From Zygnema cylindricum (lineage: Eukaryota > Streptophyta > Zygnematophyceae > Zygnematales > Zygnemataceae), in NCBI GenBank assembly GCA_037447655.1, contig JBBHKE010002338.1, positions 58,501 to 122,500 of the forward strand: a DNA stretch of 64,000 nucleotides, given 5' to 3'. Both the position numbers and the translations under genes were made by a program. Under the pieces are notes generated by a model. The model worked only from the letters and a program-made list of their open reading frames with translations, had not been told where the DNA came from and made no database searches. Position 1 is the stretch's first letter, and each line of letters begins with the position of its first letter. Of this stretch, positions 52,061 to 62,452 are shown piece by piece.

Positions 52061-52634
52061 GGCCGAGAGGGAGGCGCTCAGGCCCGGACATGGGAAGGCG
52101 GAGAGGGAGGTTGATTTGTACTGTTGAAGGATAGATGAGAAGTGTAAAGGGTGTTTTGATAGCAGTGGTCTGTGGTGTGACGACGTGGTGCTGCCGTAGT
52201 GTAGTGGCAGGGCGATAGGAGCGAGGCGAGGCGTAGGGAGGACGGAGTGCGTGGCTTGGTGCTTGGAGCAGTAGGTGTGGGTGCGAACGTATGCGACAGT
52301 AGGTATAAACAGCCGCGAAGGCTCTTTGTCGTTTACCAACCGCAGGGGTGTACTTGCTTGCTCATGCGATCGCAGATGGATTCTTATGTTTCACTCAAGG
52401 TCCATGTGAGGTGCGGCCAGCCTTGCGTACGGCAGTACCACCGTACACATTGTTGTTTTGATGGTTGTTATGCGGACACCTCAAGCTGCTCGATTCACAG
52501 CCCCATCGCCAAGCTGTACTGCTTGTACTCTTTCAGACCATCTCTGGCGGGTGTCGAGGCGTGTCCACCGAGCCACGTCAAACGGTCTCGTTCCGTACGG
52601 ACGAGAGCGACACCAACTACAGTACAGTATAGTA
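52061..52634. promoter_or_regulatory. RABA upstream region
   Basis: Contains the 5' UTR and promoter of RABA (minus strand). A 414-nt frame on the opposite strand (52247-52660) runs into a MITE and has no recognised domain. No clear TATA box found. Confidence 0.35.
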
Positions 52635-53175
52635 CACCGCCAATCGCTATTAGCGTGTAGGTTTCATTAGCGTATACAAATAATTACCGTGGTGTACGCT
52701 ATTTAAGAATTTGAAAATTTTGGAAAAAATCATACATTCTAATTGTTTGATTATGGTAATTTGGATCTTTGAAAAAAAAAATGTCGGTCGCAAACATGCT
52801 TACACTAATATAAGTTTCCGTACAAAATCTGACAAATCGTACACAAATCGTACATTCACACGGTCGAAACGCGGCTGTCGGACGAATATGTGCGAGCGGG
52901 ATTTTTTACGACCTGGTTTTTTTTTCCTTTTTAGAACGCACATTCTCATGCGTCCGCGGTTACTAAAACTAATTTATTTTAATTTTTAACTTAAAAAGGT
53001 ACATTTATGTACGGACTGACACTGACCGTACACCACTCTATTTAAGAGACAACGTACTGAATATAACCCTAAATAGAATAAAGAAAAAAATAGAATAAAC
53101 TACGCTATTTGAGAATAAAACAAAAAAAAAGCGGGACGGGATTAGCGTACACAACGCTAATAGCGATTGGCGGTG
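52635..53175. mobile_element. TA-flanked MITE, ~0.54-kb family, copy 3
   Basis: TIRs CACCGCCAATCGCTATTAGC and complement, TA on both sides. Nearly identical to 19299-19815. Same ends and interior as the inverted copy at 38183. Confidence 0.9.
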
Positions 53176-53182
53176 TACAGTA

Positions 53183-53799
53183 CACCGCGAATCGTAATTA
53201 GAGTAAATTACTCTAATTCGGTCGCTCGAAATTTCGACTCTATCACATCAAATAGAGTAATCGATTCTATTTTTTTCATTATTCTAATTTAGGTGAAGTT
53301 TAATTAGCGTAAAAAATTCTAATATAGGTTATTTTTAAATAGTGTGGAGTACGGACGACGTATGACCGTGCAAAATTGTACTTTTATAAGTAAAAAGGTA
53401 CAAATAATGATTTCATAGAGTCGCGCTCGCACGTGAAATCGCACTAAACAAAAAAATCAATCACATCGAAAAAAAGCCGTTCACATAACTCTCGTCCGTC
53501 GACATCATCGTCGTCAGTGTGAACATTAACTGACATTCAATGCGACAAATATAATTAGCGTCATAATGACGTCAATACTATACCGGACTGACACATTTTT
53601 ACGTCTACGTAATTTAGTGTTCATAATTATCGCGCACATAATTATCGCCGACATAACCCAATATAGAATAACTAAATAAATTAGAGTAAACTTCATAGTT
53701 GAAAAAGCTCTATCACATAAATTAGCGTCAATTACTCTAATTGTTTTTTTTTGTTTTTTTACTCTAATTTGTTCATTACTCTAATTACGATTCGCGGTG
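53183..53799. mobile_element. TA-flanked MITE of the CACCGCGAATC family, complete copy
   Basis: TIRs CACCGCGAATCGTAATTAGA and complement, TA outside both. 617 bp. It lies seven bases from the preceding MITE. A partial copy is at 36552. Confidence 0.88.
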
Positions 53800-54817
53800 T
53801 ACAGTGGCGTGTCGACTAGACCAGCTGGTGGAAAGTTCATATTTCTCATCTTTGGTATGGCTGGCCACGTGGCATCTCGCCGGTTTCATTTTGACGGCCA
53901 CTTCACACGCGAACCAAACCGGCTCCAAGGTTCTAAGGATTATTTTTGATGCGTTAAAATATGAACTACTACGATTCCCAGAACAGTAGGCGGCAGACTG
54001 CAGGAAGAGTGAGCAAAAAGTACGTAAATATAAATATAGTATGGACCTGTTTGAAAAAGCCTTCGCACCAAATACCGTAGTCTTTTCGGTTCGGAAAGTC
54101 GACGGTCCCTCCAGCTAAAAAGATTCATTCGGTGCGATGCCACGTGGGAATTCTGTACTTCCCTCCGCAAGGCCCGGCGGTGTCTCCACTGGCGCTGTCA
54201 GAGAGACTGTCACCGACTGCCGAGTAAATATTTTGACGGCGTTGGGCGGCCGTGGGCAGTTTTTGACGGGTTTGGGTGGGCATACCTCGAAACCCGGTAA
54301 GTGTTCTACGGGTGAGTTTCTCCGTACGTTTACGTACCATATTTTACAAGTTTTTTTAAAACATCTTTACAGGAGATACGACAAGATTCTCCAGGATTTT
54401 AGGCGCAACAATGGGCCGTTCGATTATTTTTGGGTCCTCATCCGCTAAGGATGGCTCCATTTGGGTCTGGAGATGGCTACCGTACCGTCCTCAACCGTCC
54501 TCACGGTGGACGGTAACCGTCTGCATACCGTGCAGGACAGATGGCGATGCAGGTTCGTGCCGAGACGGCCTGCCACTAACGGTTGTACACGTGGCAGAGA
54601 CCACATGCCTTCGGACGAGGTGAACGCAACCCACCAGGATCCAAACCGAAATCTTTGCCGGATTTAGAAAGCAAAGAGTGTTTTCGTTTCGAACAGACGA
54701 GGCTGAAAAGGCAGCCGTTAAAAACAACAGAGCCTCTGTTCGACGCAAAGGGGATTTTGGTCCTACAGGCTTCTAGTACGCATAGGCCGTACAGCTACAT
54801 ACTACGCAGGTACAAAA
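53800..54817. other. No gene recognised
   Basis: Contains several short open frames (for example around 54137-54448 and 54491-54748) without a domain or splice pattern I can support. The sequence is less AT-rich than its surroundings. Confidence 0.35.
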
Positions 54818-55124
54818 CATAGTTCAAAAGTAGGTGAAAGTAGGCCCATACAATATGCCTATTGTATGCAAAACATGCAATATGACCTTAAGACCCATAT
54901 TGTATTCGGACCTATTCGGACCAATTAAAACATTCGGACCAAAAAATGGACCAATTAAAACATTCAGACCAAAAACTTTTATTTACACCGTCAGATTCGG
55001 ACGATCGGACGGTCGCTGATCAAAGTAACGATCTAAGAAGATCACATGAAAAGCCCATAACACAACTTACGATTAAGGCGCCGACCAAAGGCCTACCATA
55101 AAAAACGCCTACTTTTGAACTATG
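54818..55124. mobile_element. MITE with CATAGTTCAAAAGTAGG ends, copy 2
   Basis: A perfect 17-bp inverted repeat: CATAGTTCAAAAGTAGG at the left and its complement at the right. The interior is the reverse complement of 20233-20507, with a short internal duplication of the GGACCAATTAAAACATTC block. Confidence 0.85.
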
Positions 55125-56415
55125 GTACAAACTCTACAGTCAGATTGCACAGTTGGGATTTTTTTTGCCGAAGCTTAATATCAAGACTTCTGCGTATTAC
55201 CACCCACAACAAAACAAGTATGCAAGAACATGTTTATAAGCGACCCCTAATTGCAAATCGGTCTGACAACAACTGCCAGTAAATTTGTCCGTACGTTTAC
55301 TAGCACGTAGGGTACGCCCCCGCGTGGCTAACAGTGATTGCACAATGTTTTCTCCAACTTCCCACCGGTCAGCGTAGATTCGCCTCGTGAAAGGATGAGG
55401 ACTCGTGAAGTTTGAAGGAGTGATGAAGTTTGAAGGAGTGAATGTGAAGCTACGTGAGAGAGGCGGCGTGTGCAAGTTGTTGGGGCGCCCTCAAAGATTT
55501 CTCACTATTTCATGAAATGGCATCGTAATTTTTAGACCCCTGAAATGAAAAAAATCGTACAAACGAAACCCTACAAATCAAAACGAATTGTATACTTTCG
55601 TATATGGAAACAAACGGAAAAAACCTAACGAATAGTGTACTTTCGTCGTCACTTGAATTCGTTTGAAATTTTTGACAAAAATATTACACGTGTGAATATG
55701 TGTTCCTATTTGTTTAACAAATATACTTTCATTTAAAACGCATCGCCCGCGTGTTTTAAAGAAAAGTTTGAAGATGACGTTTCTTCTCGTGGCCGTGGGT
55801 CGAAATGCTGTTCTACAACCACCGTTGCAGGAGGAGAACCGGCAATAGTAGTGGAAGTAGACATGAAAAACATCAAAAACTATCAAGCACCTACTCAACA
55901 ACCAACTTTCACCTGACACAAAATATGACTCAAAATCCTAATTTGTCTCAAATTTGCCAAAATGATACACAACATAGTAAACTGACAATTCCCAAAATTA
56001 CAGCCCAAATGACCCAGTAAACCATAAGATATGACGTCTAGAAGTTTCGCAAAAAATGCCCTTAAAATATCAAGTTTCCCAAAAATTGCCCTTAAAATTT
56101 CATAATCCCAAAACTGGATGATTCAAAATTGGCTAAGTCCTAAACTATATACTCACAGTGAGTATCTACTGGTCACACTAATTCGGGTGGTCGTACTACT
56201 TCACTATCCTGACTTACGACAAAGTATACAACCTGTACGTCACTATACCGTGGGTACTTCCAAAACCCTTAATTACTACTCGCCGCTAATTGAATAGTGT
56301 AACACTGTTTACTAATGCACAAAACGTTAACTATTTGTTTTTCAGATATTCACAAATATTTTCCGTACAATTAATGTTGCTTATACTTTGTCAGCACCAG
56401 TCACAAAATGTATAA
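55125..56415. other. No gene recognised
   Basis: AT-rich, with short frames only. A GAGGAGTGATGAAGTTT-type direct repeat lies near 55400-55440. Nothing else supported. Confidence 0.35.
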
Positions 56416-56540
56416 ATTAATGGTTAGTTTTAGTATTTTTTGGGTCTAAAATGAAAGGCATAAAAGAAGTCAAGGCAGTCTGCTTCTAACTCCTCTCTTC
56501 AACTCCCACACTTGTCGTAGTCACTGAAAAATGAAGAGGA

Positions 56541-57455
56541 AGCTAGAGCCATGGCTGCCTATGCTGCTTAAGAGATAGAGAGACAAGTGGTAGATTTTGG
56601 TATATTTACCAAAATATACTAAACGCACCCAAGATTTGATCCTGGTACTTGCCGTCCGTCAAGTCTGAAATAGACGGTAGCTTTATCATATAGTCTAGGA
56701 TCGGTGCTGAGACATATAGGGTTTGACAAGTATATAAACTGTGAAGGGTGAACTAATTCATTTAACTGAAACTATAGACGTCGCGCATAGATACAGGTTT
56801 GTAAAGTACGGAGTACGGTATGGTTCCGAAATGCATACCGCGCATTTTGTTTCGACAGCGAAACAAATATCGCTCAACGATTTATGACGGCTACGATTAA
56901 AATCCGGCTTTTATCGGACGGCCACGAAAGATGTCGAGATCGCGGAATAGGATTTTGGCGGTTTTCGGTCACCGCCACATCGATTGACACGTGTCACGAC
57001 CACATTGGATTATGGCATCCCCGAGGATTACAAGAACAAATCCAGATATGACATGTTGTCTGGTTGGCCATGTCGTACAATGACCGTATAGAAAGTACAC
57101 CGGCACCTGTACCTTTCTGTTCGACACAGTGTTTTAATTGGTGTCGTACTTCAGTAACTAGTGTTTTAGAGAGAGATAAGACTTAGGAAAATTTGGAAGA
57201 GAGGACCCTCTCTCCTAGAGAGCCTCTATACAAAAGGTCAACTTTAACCCTCTATAACTTACTGCTTAGGGGAGAAAATTCAGAGATTCTTTTTGCAATC
57301 GACTCAGGGGAATATTGCCTCCACAGAGGTGGAGGTGGTCAGAGTTTTTGTCTGCCAAGGTGGCAGTTATTGTTTCTCAAACGCAAAAGGGTCAGGGTTG
57401 TCCTAGTGGCTTCGCGTGAGTTGCTTACTCTGAGGGCCAATGGAGGTCTCAAAAT
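56541..57455 (+). repeat. Solo LTR of the Copia family at 22.3 kb
   Basis: About 915 bp aligned with the Copia terminal repeat: start AGCTAGAGCCATGGCTGCC, end near GGAGGTCTCAAAATTG, with many substitutions between. Similarity continues ~120 bp upstream (56415-56540 against 22130-22259). No element interior follows. It is clearly more diverged than the two repeats of the 22-kb element are from each other. Confidence 0.8.
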
Positions 57456-60400
57456 TGCACAAAAGTCCAGATGAATGTTGGTTCAGTGGTACGTAGGTCT
57501 TGAGTGCGTACGGCTCACTTAGTCATAATGGTCCCCACTTTGATCATGTCCGTCCAATCTGTTTTGTATCAACGATCTGCTTTCGATTTTGTACAATACT
57601 CTCCCAGATGTTCGGTTTAGTCTTTGTTCGTCTGATTCACCGAAACCCCCGTAAAATTTGTGACACGCGTATGTGGGTGTCAGCGCCACTCCGAAATACC
57701 TACATCATCTTCAATAATCGACACATGTCCTTGCAGAAGTACAATACACTCTACTGTCTATACATATGAATTAGATAAAAATATTATAAGTCCTTAATCT
57801 CTCCTCATAGCCTAGTTTATTAAACTAAAGATTTTATATTTCAACGCGAAAAACACAAAATGACAACATGTAGTACATTTTAAGGGTACGGCCTCATGTG
57901 GCTTAATTTGGGTTTTTGTCTTTCGTTTGTTTTTTTTTAAATTAGCGTCGTACAACCTAAGTTGCGACCATATGAATAAATCGCAAATATGTAGAGTACA
58001 ATATGCGTCATTTTCGAACTTATGATGTACGAAAATTTGTCGTCTTGTGTTTTTTCGACCCACTGTCACGTTATCTTCAAACTTATCATAAATCACATCG
58101 GCAATGTGTTTTAAGCAAAGTAAAATTGTGTACACAAATAGAAAGGCATATTCCCACTTGTGAAAAGTTTTCAAAAGTTGTTGACAACTGAAAAAATACA
58201 GGGTTGTTTGTTTTTGTCTGCATGCACCTTGTACGGTTGTTTTTTGCATGGGTCTCAATGCTACAGTGACATTTTACGCAAAGTTTAAAAATTTGCGATG
58301 GTGAAAAATATGTGAAGTCATGGCGGCAGGACAGGAGAGGTTTACGCAAAGGCATGTTGTACAACCACGGCTGCAAGCCTGATCATCTACGATGTCACGC
58401 AATGACATGTGTCATGGCAAATTGTTTAAAAAATTACGTTGTGTCTTGCGACGCTTCAAAAAGTTTCGAAAAAATATGGTGCGGCAAAGACAGATTGTTC
58501 ACGGTGACAGTTGTCGCGGTTATTGTCAACGTATATAATCGTCACAAACTTAAGTAACAATTTAAAGGAAACACATAGAGACACCTGAAATACGGGTTCG
58601 CCGGTTTCGCGCTATACAAAGTAAGTTCGCTAAGTTACAACTACATGGGGGCGTACCCTAAGTTCGACAATAACGCAAAATGTACTTCTCTTTTTTTCGA
58701 TTTTTTTGTACGGTTAAAACTTACGCGGTATGACGCTAAGGGTACTTTCGCATGTAACCGACACTTTAGTCTAAAAACTTTGTTTTTTGTGAAGATTCTT
58801 CGTACTACTTTCAAAGCATTCGTATATAAATAAATGAAATGGTTAATTTAGATTGTGACGGATGTAGACGTGGTGTAATTTGTGACGGTTATAGACGACT
58901 ATAAAACTCGCTACAATTGATGACGTTTACAAAATAGCGAAGGTTGTAGACGTCTAACTACTTGTGAGATTGTAGATGTTTAGGGTTTGTGACAATTTGA
59001 CGTTACGCTCAAATTATGACAACGTCGACGTCACAAATTCTAAAAAACTCCACCATGGTTTTCCGATTTTTTTTTTAGTATTTTATCACTCTACTTGCCA
59101 TCAAAATACGCCCAAGGATAGTAAAAAGAAATCGTTTTTAGAGATCTTTCTTTTGATACCATTATTGACGTTTTTCATTACAAGAATTGCGAAACATACG
59201 CGGTAGTGGGAGAGGGAGAGAGAGAGAGAGAGAGAGGCGCTTTCATGGACTTAGCTTTTGCGAAACAGTGTTCGTTGGTCGAGACCCCCTCAACGGCACC
59301 GGTACGGAAAAAAGCGCACGGAAAACAGTCACGCACAAGTTGGAAATGTGTAGGGGTTTTTTTTTTGGTGCTCCACGCACAGAAAATGTCAAAAACTTCC
59401 GACACGTGCGACAGCATCTGCCTATTCTCTCACCTCATGGAACTTTATTAAAAATCACCTCACGAGGTGATTTTATGTAAAGTTTGAACATGAGCTGGAA
59501 GGACGCGAAAGTGGGTCGAAATGCACTAGACGACAAATTGCATTGCTCTAGACGACAAACCGCAAGACATATAAAGTTTTGAGGTAACGCAACTTGTACG
59601 GTGGTAACTTCATTTTTTTGGTATGGCTGCGGATTTTCTCGTTTTTTTCTAAGTTATGGAGGAAAACGACAGAAAATAACTGTAACTTTAGTACATGCAA
59701 AAGTACCCAAAGTTTTAGATGGAAACGACAGATTTTCCCCTTAATTTGGCACATGGAGACGTACCTAAGAGTCCATTTTCGTTCACGATTTTTTTCAGTG
59801 TCCCACCTAGTTTGCGGTGTTTACATTGAGGCAAATGGTTAAAATCGACAAATTCAGGGAGAACCGTCCAATATTACAGTTCGTCGGGTCACGAAGTAGC
59901 CGTACAGTGACGCCGTACCCTAAGACGAATGCCACAGTTTGCGACAACTCACCAGAATTTAGTTCTTGCTGAACAGGAAGGATGTGAATCAGGGTTCCGC
60001 AATGGAACAAACGCTAAAAATTGTTTTTCGAAAAGTTCCGACATTTCGCACAATGATCGCCATCTCAATTTTGAATATCGTGCGCACCCGTAGTGGAAAT
60101 TTTGTGCGCTCCATGAAATTCCAGTATTGAACATTTCTAAGGTCCGATCTTCCAAAATTGCCGCACCGGAACCCATTTTAGCTCTCGATCGCGCTCACCC
60201 GTCGCGGCGTGAAAATTTGACGAAAGTTTCGGAGAATGCGAAGTTCGGTAACGTGCAAGTTAATTTTTACTCGTCGAAAACGGCTCTACGGAAGGACCCC
60301 GCTAATTTGTCTTGAGTACAGTGGACAAGGAAACAAGACATCCTGCCGTAACAACGAGCTCTACCGTATTGTAGAACTAGAACCTTCTGAGCTGCCACAC

Positions 60401-60605
60401 TAGCATCCTCTGTTCCACTTGGACCATGTAATTCACGCAGTATAGAAAGAGAGTGGACAAAATTTCAAAATTCACACGTGGATTGAAGAGGATGCCGTGA
60501 ACACAGAAAGTACGTCTCGTCACCCAGGGTGGACACTGGACACTAAGGTACGGTACAGTACAATGCCACAAGTCTGAAGGAGTACAAACGTACAGTATCG
60601 AAGAA
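57456..60605. other. No intact gene recognised
   Basis: Mostly unassigned. (GA)n at about 59210-59236. A hairpin at 59451-59474 (AAAATCACCT, short loop, AGGTGATTTT) recalls the palindromes of the Harbinger-like elements. Open frames such as 57812-58258 (-) have no recognisable domain. Phrases like GTGGGTCGAAATGC recur at 55795 and 59512, hinting at a dispersed repeat. Confidence 0.35.
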
Positions 60606-60782
60606 TTGATCGTCGAAACAAATGAATTTTTTAACAGTTATATGTCCTCTGGTCGTCAACTATGTTCTCTCCTTCTTTCTCTGGCATCCCTTCAGCCTTT
60701 CTCTGTCAATCTCACGCTCCCGTTTCCTTCCCTCAGGACTGAAGTTTCTCTCATAAGTATATATATCTCATTATCTTGTCAG

Positions 60783-60968
60783 ACCGTGTTCCGTTGCAGC
60801 TAACCTCTCCATTGTCAAGTTTGCCCCCTCTTATCAGGAGGTAAGTAAATTTAGATTCAACAATATTAAAGTCTCACCGTGTTCCGTTGCAGGTAACCTC
60901 TATATTGTCAAGTTTGCCCACTCTTATCAAGAGGTAAGTAAATTTAGATTGAACAATATTAAAGTCTC
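60783..60968 (+). repeat. 93-bp tandem duplication containing exon-like unit
   Basis: Two head-to-tail units with few differences. Each has an acceptor-like CCGTTGCAG, a ~43-bp segment (TTGTCAAGTTTGCCC in the middle) and a donor-like GAGGTAAGTAAA. If spliced, each segment could encode a short NLSIVKFAPSYQE-like peptide. No host protein recognised. Confidence 0.7.
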
Positions 60969-61049
60969 AGTTATTCCTAAATCACGTCCAATTTGTTAAG
61001 ATTCCTAGAATAGGGGGATAGAATGGACGATCCCAATAAAGGGATTGAT

Positions 61050-61119
61050 GAGCCGGCCAGGATTTGAACCTGAGACCTTTCACTTAAGCTGCGGACGCAC
61101 TACCATGTGACACCAACTC
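61050..61119 (-). tRNA. Degenerate tRNA-like sequence (probably retroelement-borne)
   Basis: Minus strand. The acceptor stem GAGTTGG pairs with CCGGCTC, a T arm CAGGTTCAAATCCTG (B-box) is well formed, and a shortened D arm is possible. The anticodon stem is poor, so it is unlikely to be a working tRNA. It lies just inside the presumed LTR start at 61214. Confidence 0.4.
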
Positions 61120-61214
61120 ACATGTTACGCTGGTGGGTCCAATTTTATATAGGTTTTAGTGTGGTTTACACCACAATTCCGGGTACTGAGCGGTACACTT
61201 TTTGTACGTCAACA

Positions 61215-61280
61215 CCCCCCCTCGAGAGGTAGCCGGTCATAATAGTCCATGTAAACCTAGTCCCCCTGGCTCTGATACCA
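61215..61280 (-). mobile_element. TRIM/SMART-like internal domain: PBS and polypurine tract 66 bp apart
   Basis: On the minus strand, TCAACA (LTR end, 61286-61281) is followed directly by TGGTATCAGAGC (61280-61269), the plant initiator Met-tRNA primer binding site. About 50 bp later comes a CTCGAGGGGGGG polypurine tract and then TGTTGA (61214), a typical LTR start. Internal length is only 66 bp, as in terminal-repeat retrotransposons in miniature. The two flanks do not align well with each other, so it may be a recombinant of two related elements. Confidence 0.65.
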
Positions 61281-61527
61281 TGTTGAGGATCAGCAATATT
61301 CTACATATCACATGGGCGCCAAAGTGAAAACTTTGGTTAAATGGCCAAGCCGAGGATTGAACCCGGGACCTTGTGTTAGATATACACTAGCTCTACCAAC
61401 TGAGTTACCTGGCCGATTGTGCATGCAAGCGCCTGAAACCTAATTTACGGCAATGAACGGCGCACTGGCGAACCAACATTTACTGCGATACACACGTGTG
61501 GAGTCCGAAGTGGACATTCCTCTAACA
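61281..61527 (-). repeat. Putative TRIM/SMART 5' LTR
   Basis: Minus strand, from TGTTAGAGGAATGTCC (61527) to CTCAACA (61281); 247 bp, with TG..CA ends and the primer binding site immediately after. It contains a tRNA-like sequence. Confidence 0.6.
61343..61414 (-). tRNA. tRNA-like sequence with good cloverleaf (anticodon position ATC), inside LTR
   Basis: 72 nt on the minus strand. Acceptor stem GGCCAGG/CTTGGCC (7 pairs, one G-U), D arm ACTC/GAGC with GG in the loop, anticodon stem with four pairs around the 7-nt loop ATATCTA, T arm CCGGG-TTCAATC-CTCGG with five pairs. A-box and B-box are both recognisable. The ATC anticodon would read Asp GAU, which is not the usual Asp tRNA (GTC). With its place inside a putative LTR, I regard it as a tRNA-derived module rather than a confirmed gene. 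Confidence 0.55.
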
Positions 61528-61539
61528 CAATTTGCTCTT

Positions 61540-61650
61540 TAGGTGGTGAGATGGCGAGAATTGGAGACGAGAAACCAAAAAACACAAACCGTCCGTCTGG
61601 CTAAAGAACAGAGTCCCTATTTGTTGCAACATGCTCATAATCCACTAAGC
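61540..61650 (+). pseudogene. SPATA20/YyaL (DUF255, thioredoxin-like) N-terminal fragment
   Basis: After an acceptor-like CTCTTTAG the frame reads TVRLAKEQSPYLLQHAHNP, the hallmark N-terminus of the SPATA20/YyaL family (thioredoxin-like DUF255 followed by an alpha-toroid). The next family residues (VDWYPWG) are absent and no donor GT follows at the expected place. A possible continuation at 61855-62036 is unrecognisable. Probably a captured or broken gene piece. Confidence 0.5.
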
Positions 61651-62035
61651 TCTCAGGCGATTCTGGTCGCTGTTGAGGTTTTTCAGCTTTTTTTCGTTCT
61701 TTCTTATAGGGCTTTTTGGACCCGATGCAATATTTATTTTTGCGGGTTCAATTTTGACACACTGCAAATTTTCTTTTTATGTTTTTGAATTTTATGTTGT
61801 ACCTTTCTCCTATCGTATTCCATTTTACATTCTAGTATTGTGTTTCTCTTCAGGAGATACTGCAGTTGCCATGAGAAGTTCACAATGCTCAAGGAGTATA
61901 TTTACTACACTCGAGGAAAATGGGTTCTATTTGTGCAGAAACAGCTGTGTAATAATGAGTACCGAGGAATGTATAGAAGGATTGTACAGAAGAATCTTCA
62001 TGTCCAGAGTTGGAAAATCAGACTGATTTCAAAGG

Positions 62036-62170
62036 GAAACTCTTCCTCTCCCTCTCCTCCTCCCTCTCCCTCCCCCTCTCCCTCTCCATCTCCCTTTCCT
62101 TTTTAGTTTTCTTCCTTTTCCATCTCCCCTTCCCTCTGCCTCTCTCTCCCTTCCCTTAGCTCCCTTCCAT
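62036..62170. repeat. CTCCCT pyrimidine tract
   Basis: CCCTCT/CTCC units, the same type of repeat as in the RCC1 and RABA introns, just upstream of the segmental duplication. Confidence 0.85.
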
Positions 62171-62452
62171 CTCCAGGTCAATATGAATTTTGAATTTGAT
62201 AAAATACAAAGAATCGAATATAGCAACAAGACTGAACAAGAGGGACACATTCTGTGGTACAATTTGATAGAATGAAAAATTCTCATTCAAAGAGCAAAAG
62301 TTGGATAATTGGATGATTATCCGACCAAAGCATGCAATTATTACTTCGAAAAGCCTACAATTAGCCCACGACATGCAGGTTACATCACCTCCTTTGATGT
62401 ACATCTATTTTTTTCACAATTTAGCATGTTAGAAATACCCCGGAAAAAACTA

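Noticed and set aside
52247-52660. 137-codon frame upstream of RABA
   Set aside because: No domain, cysteine- and serine-rich composition, runs into a MITE terminus.
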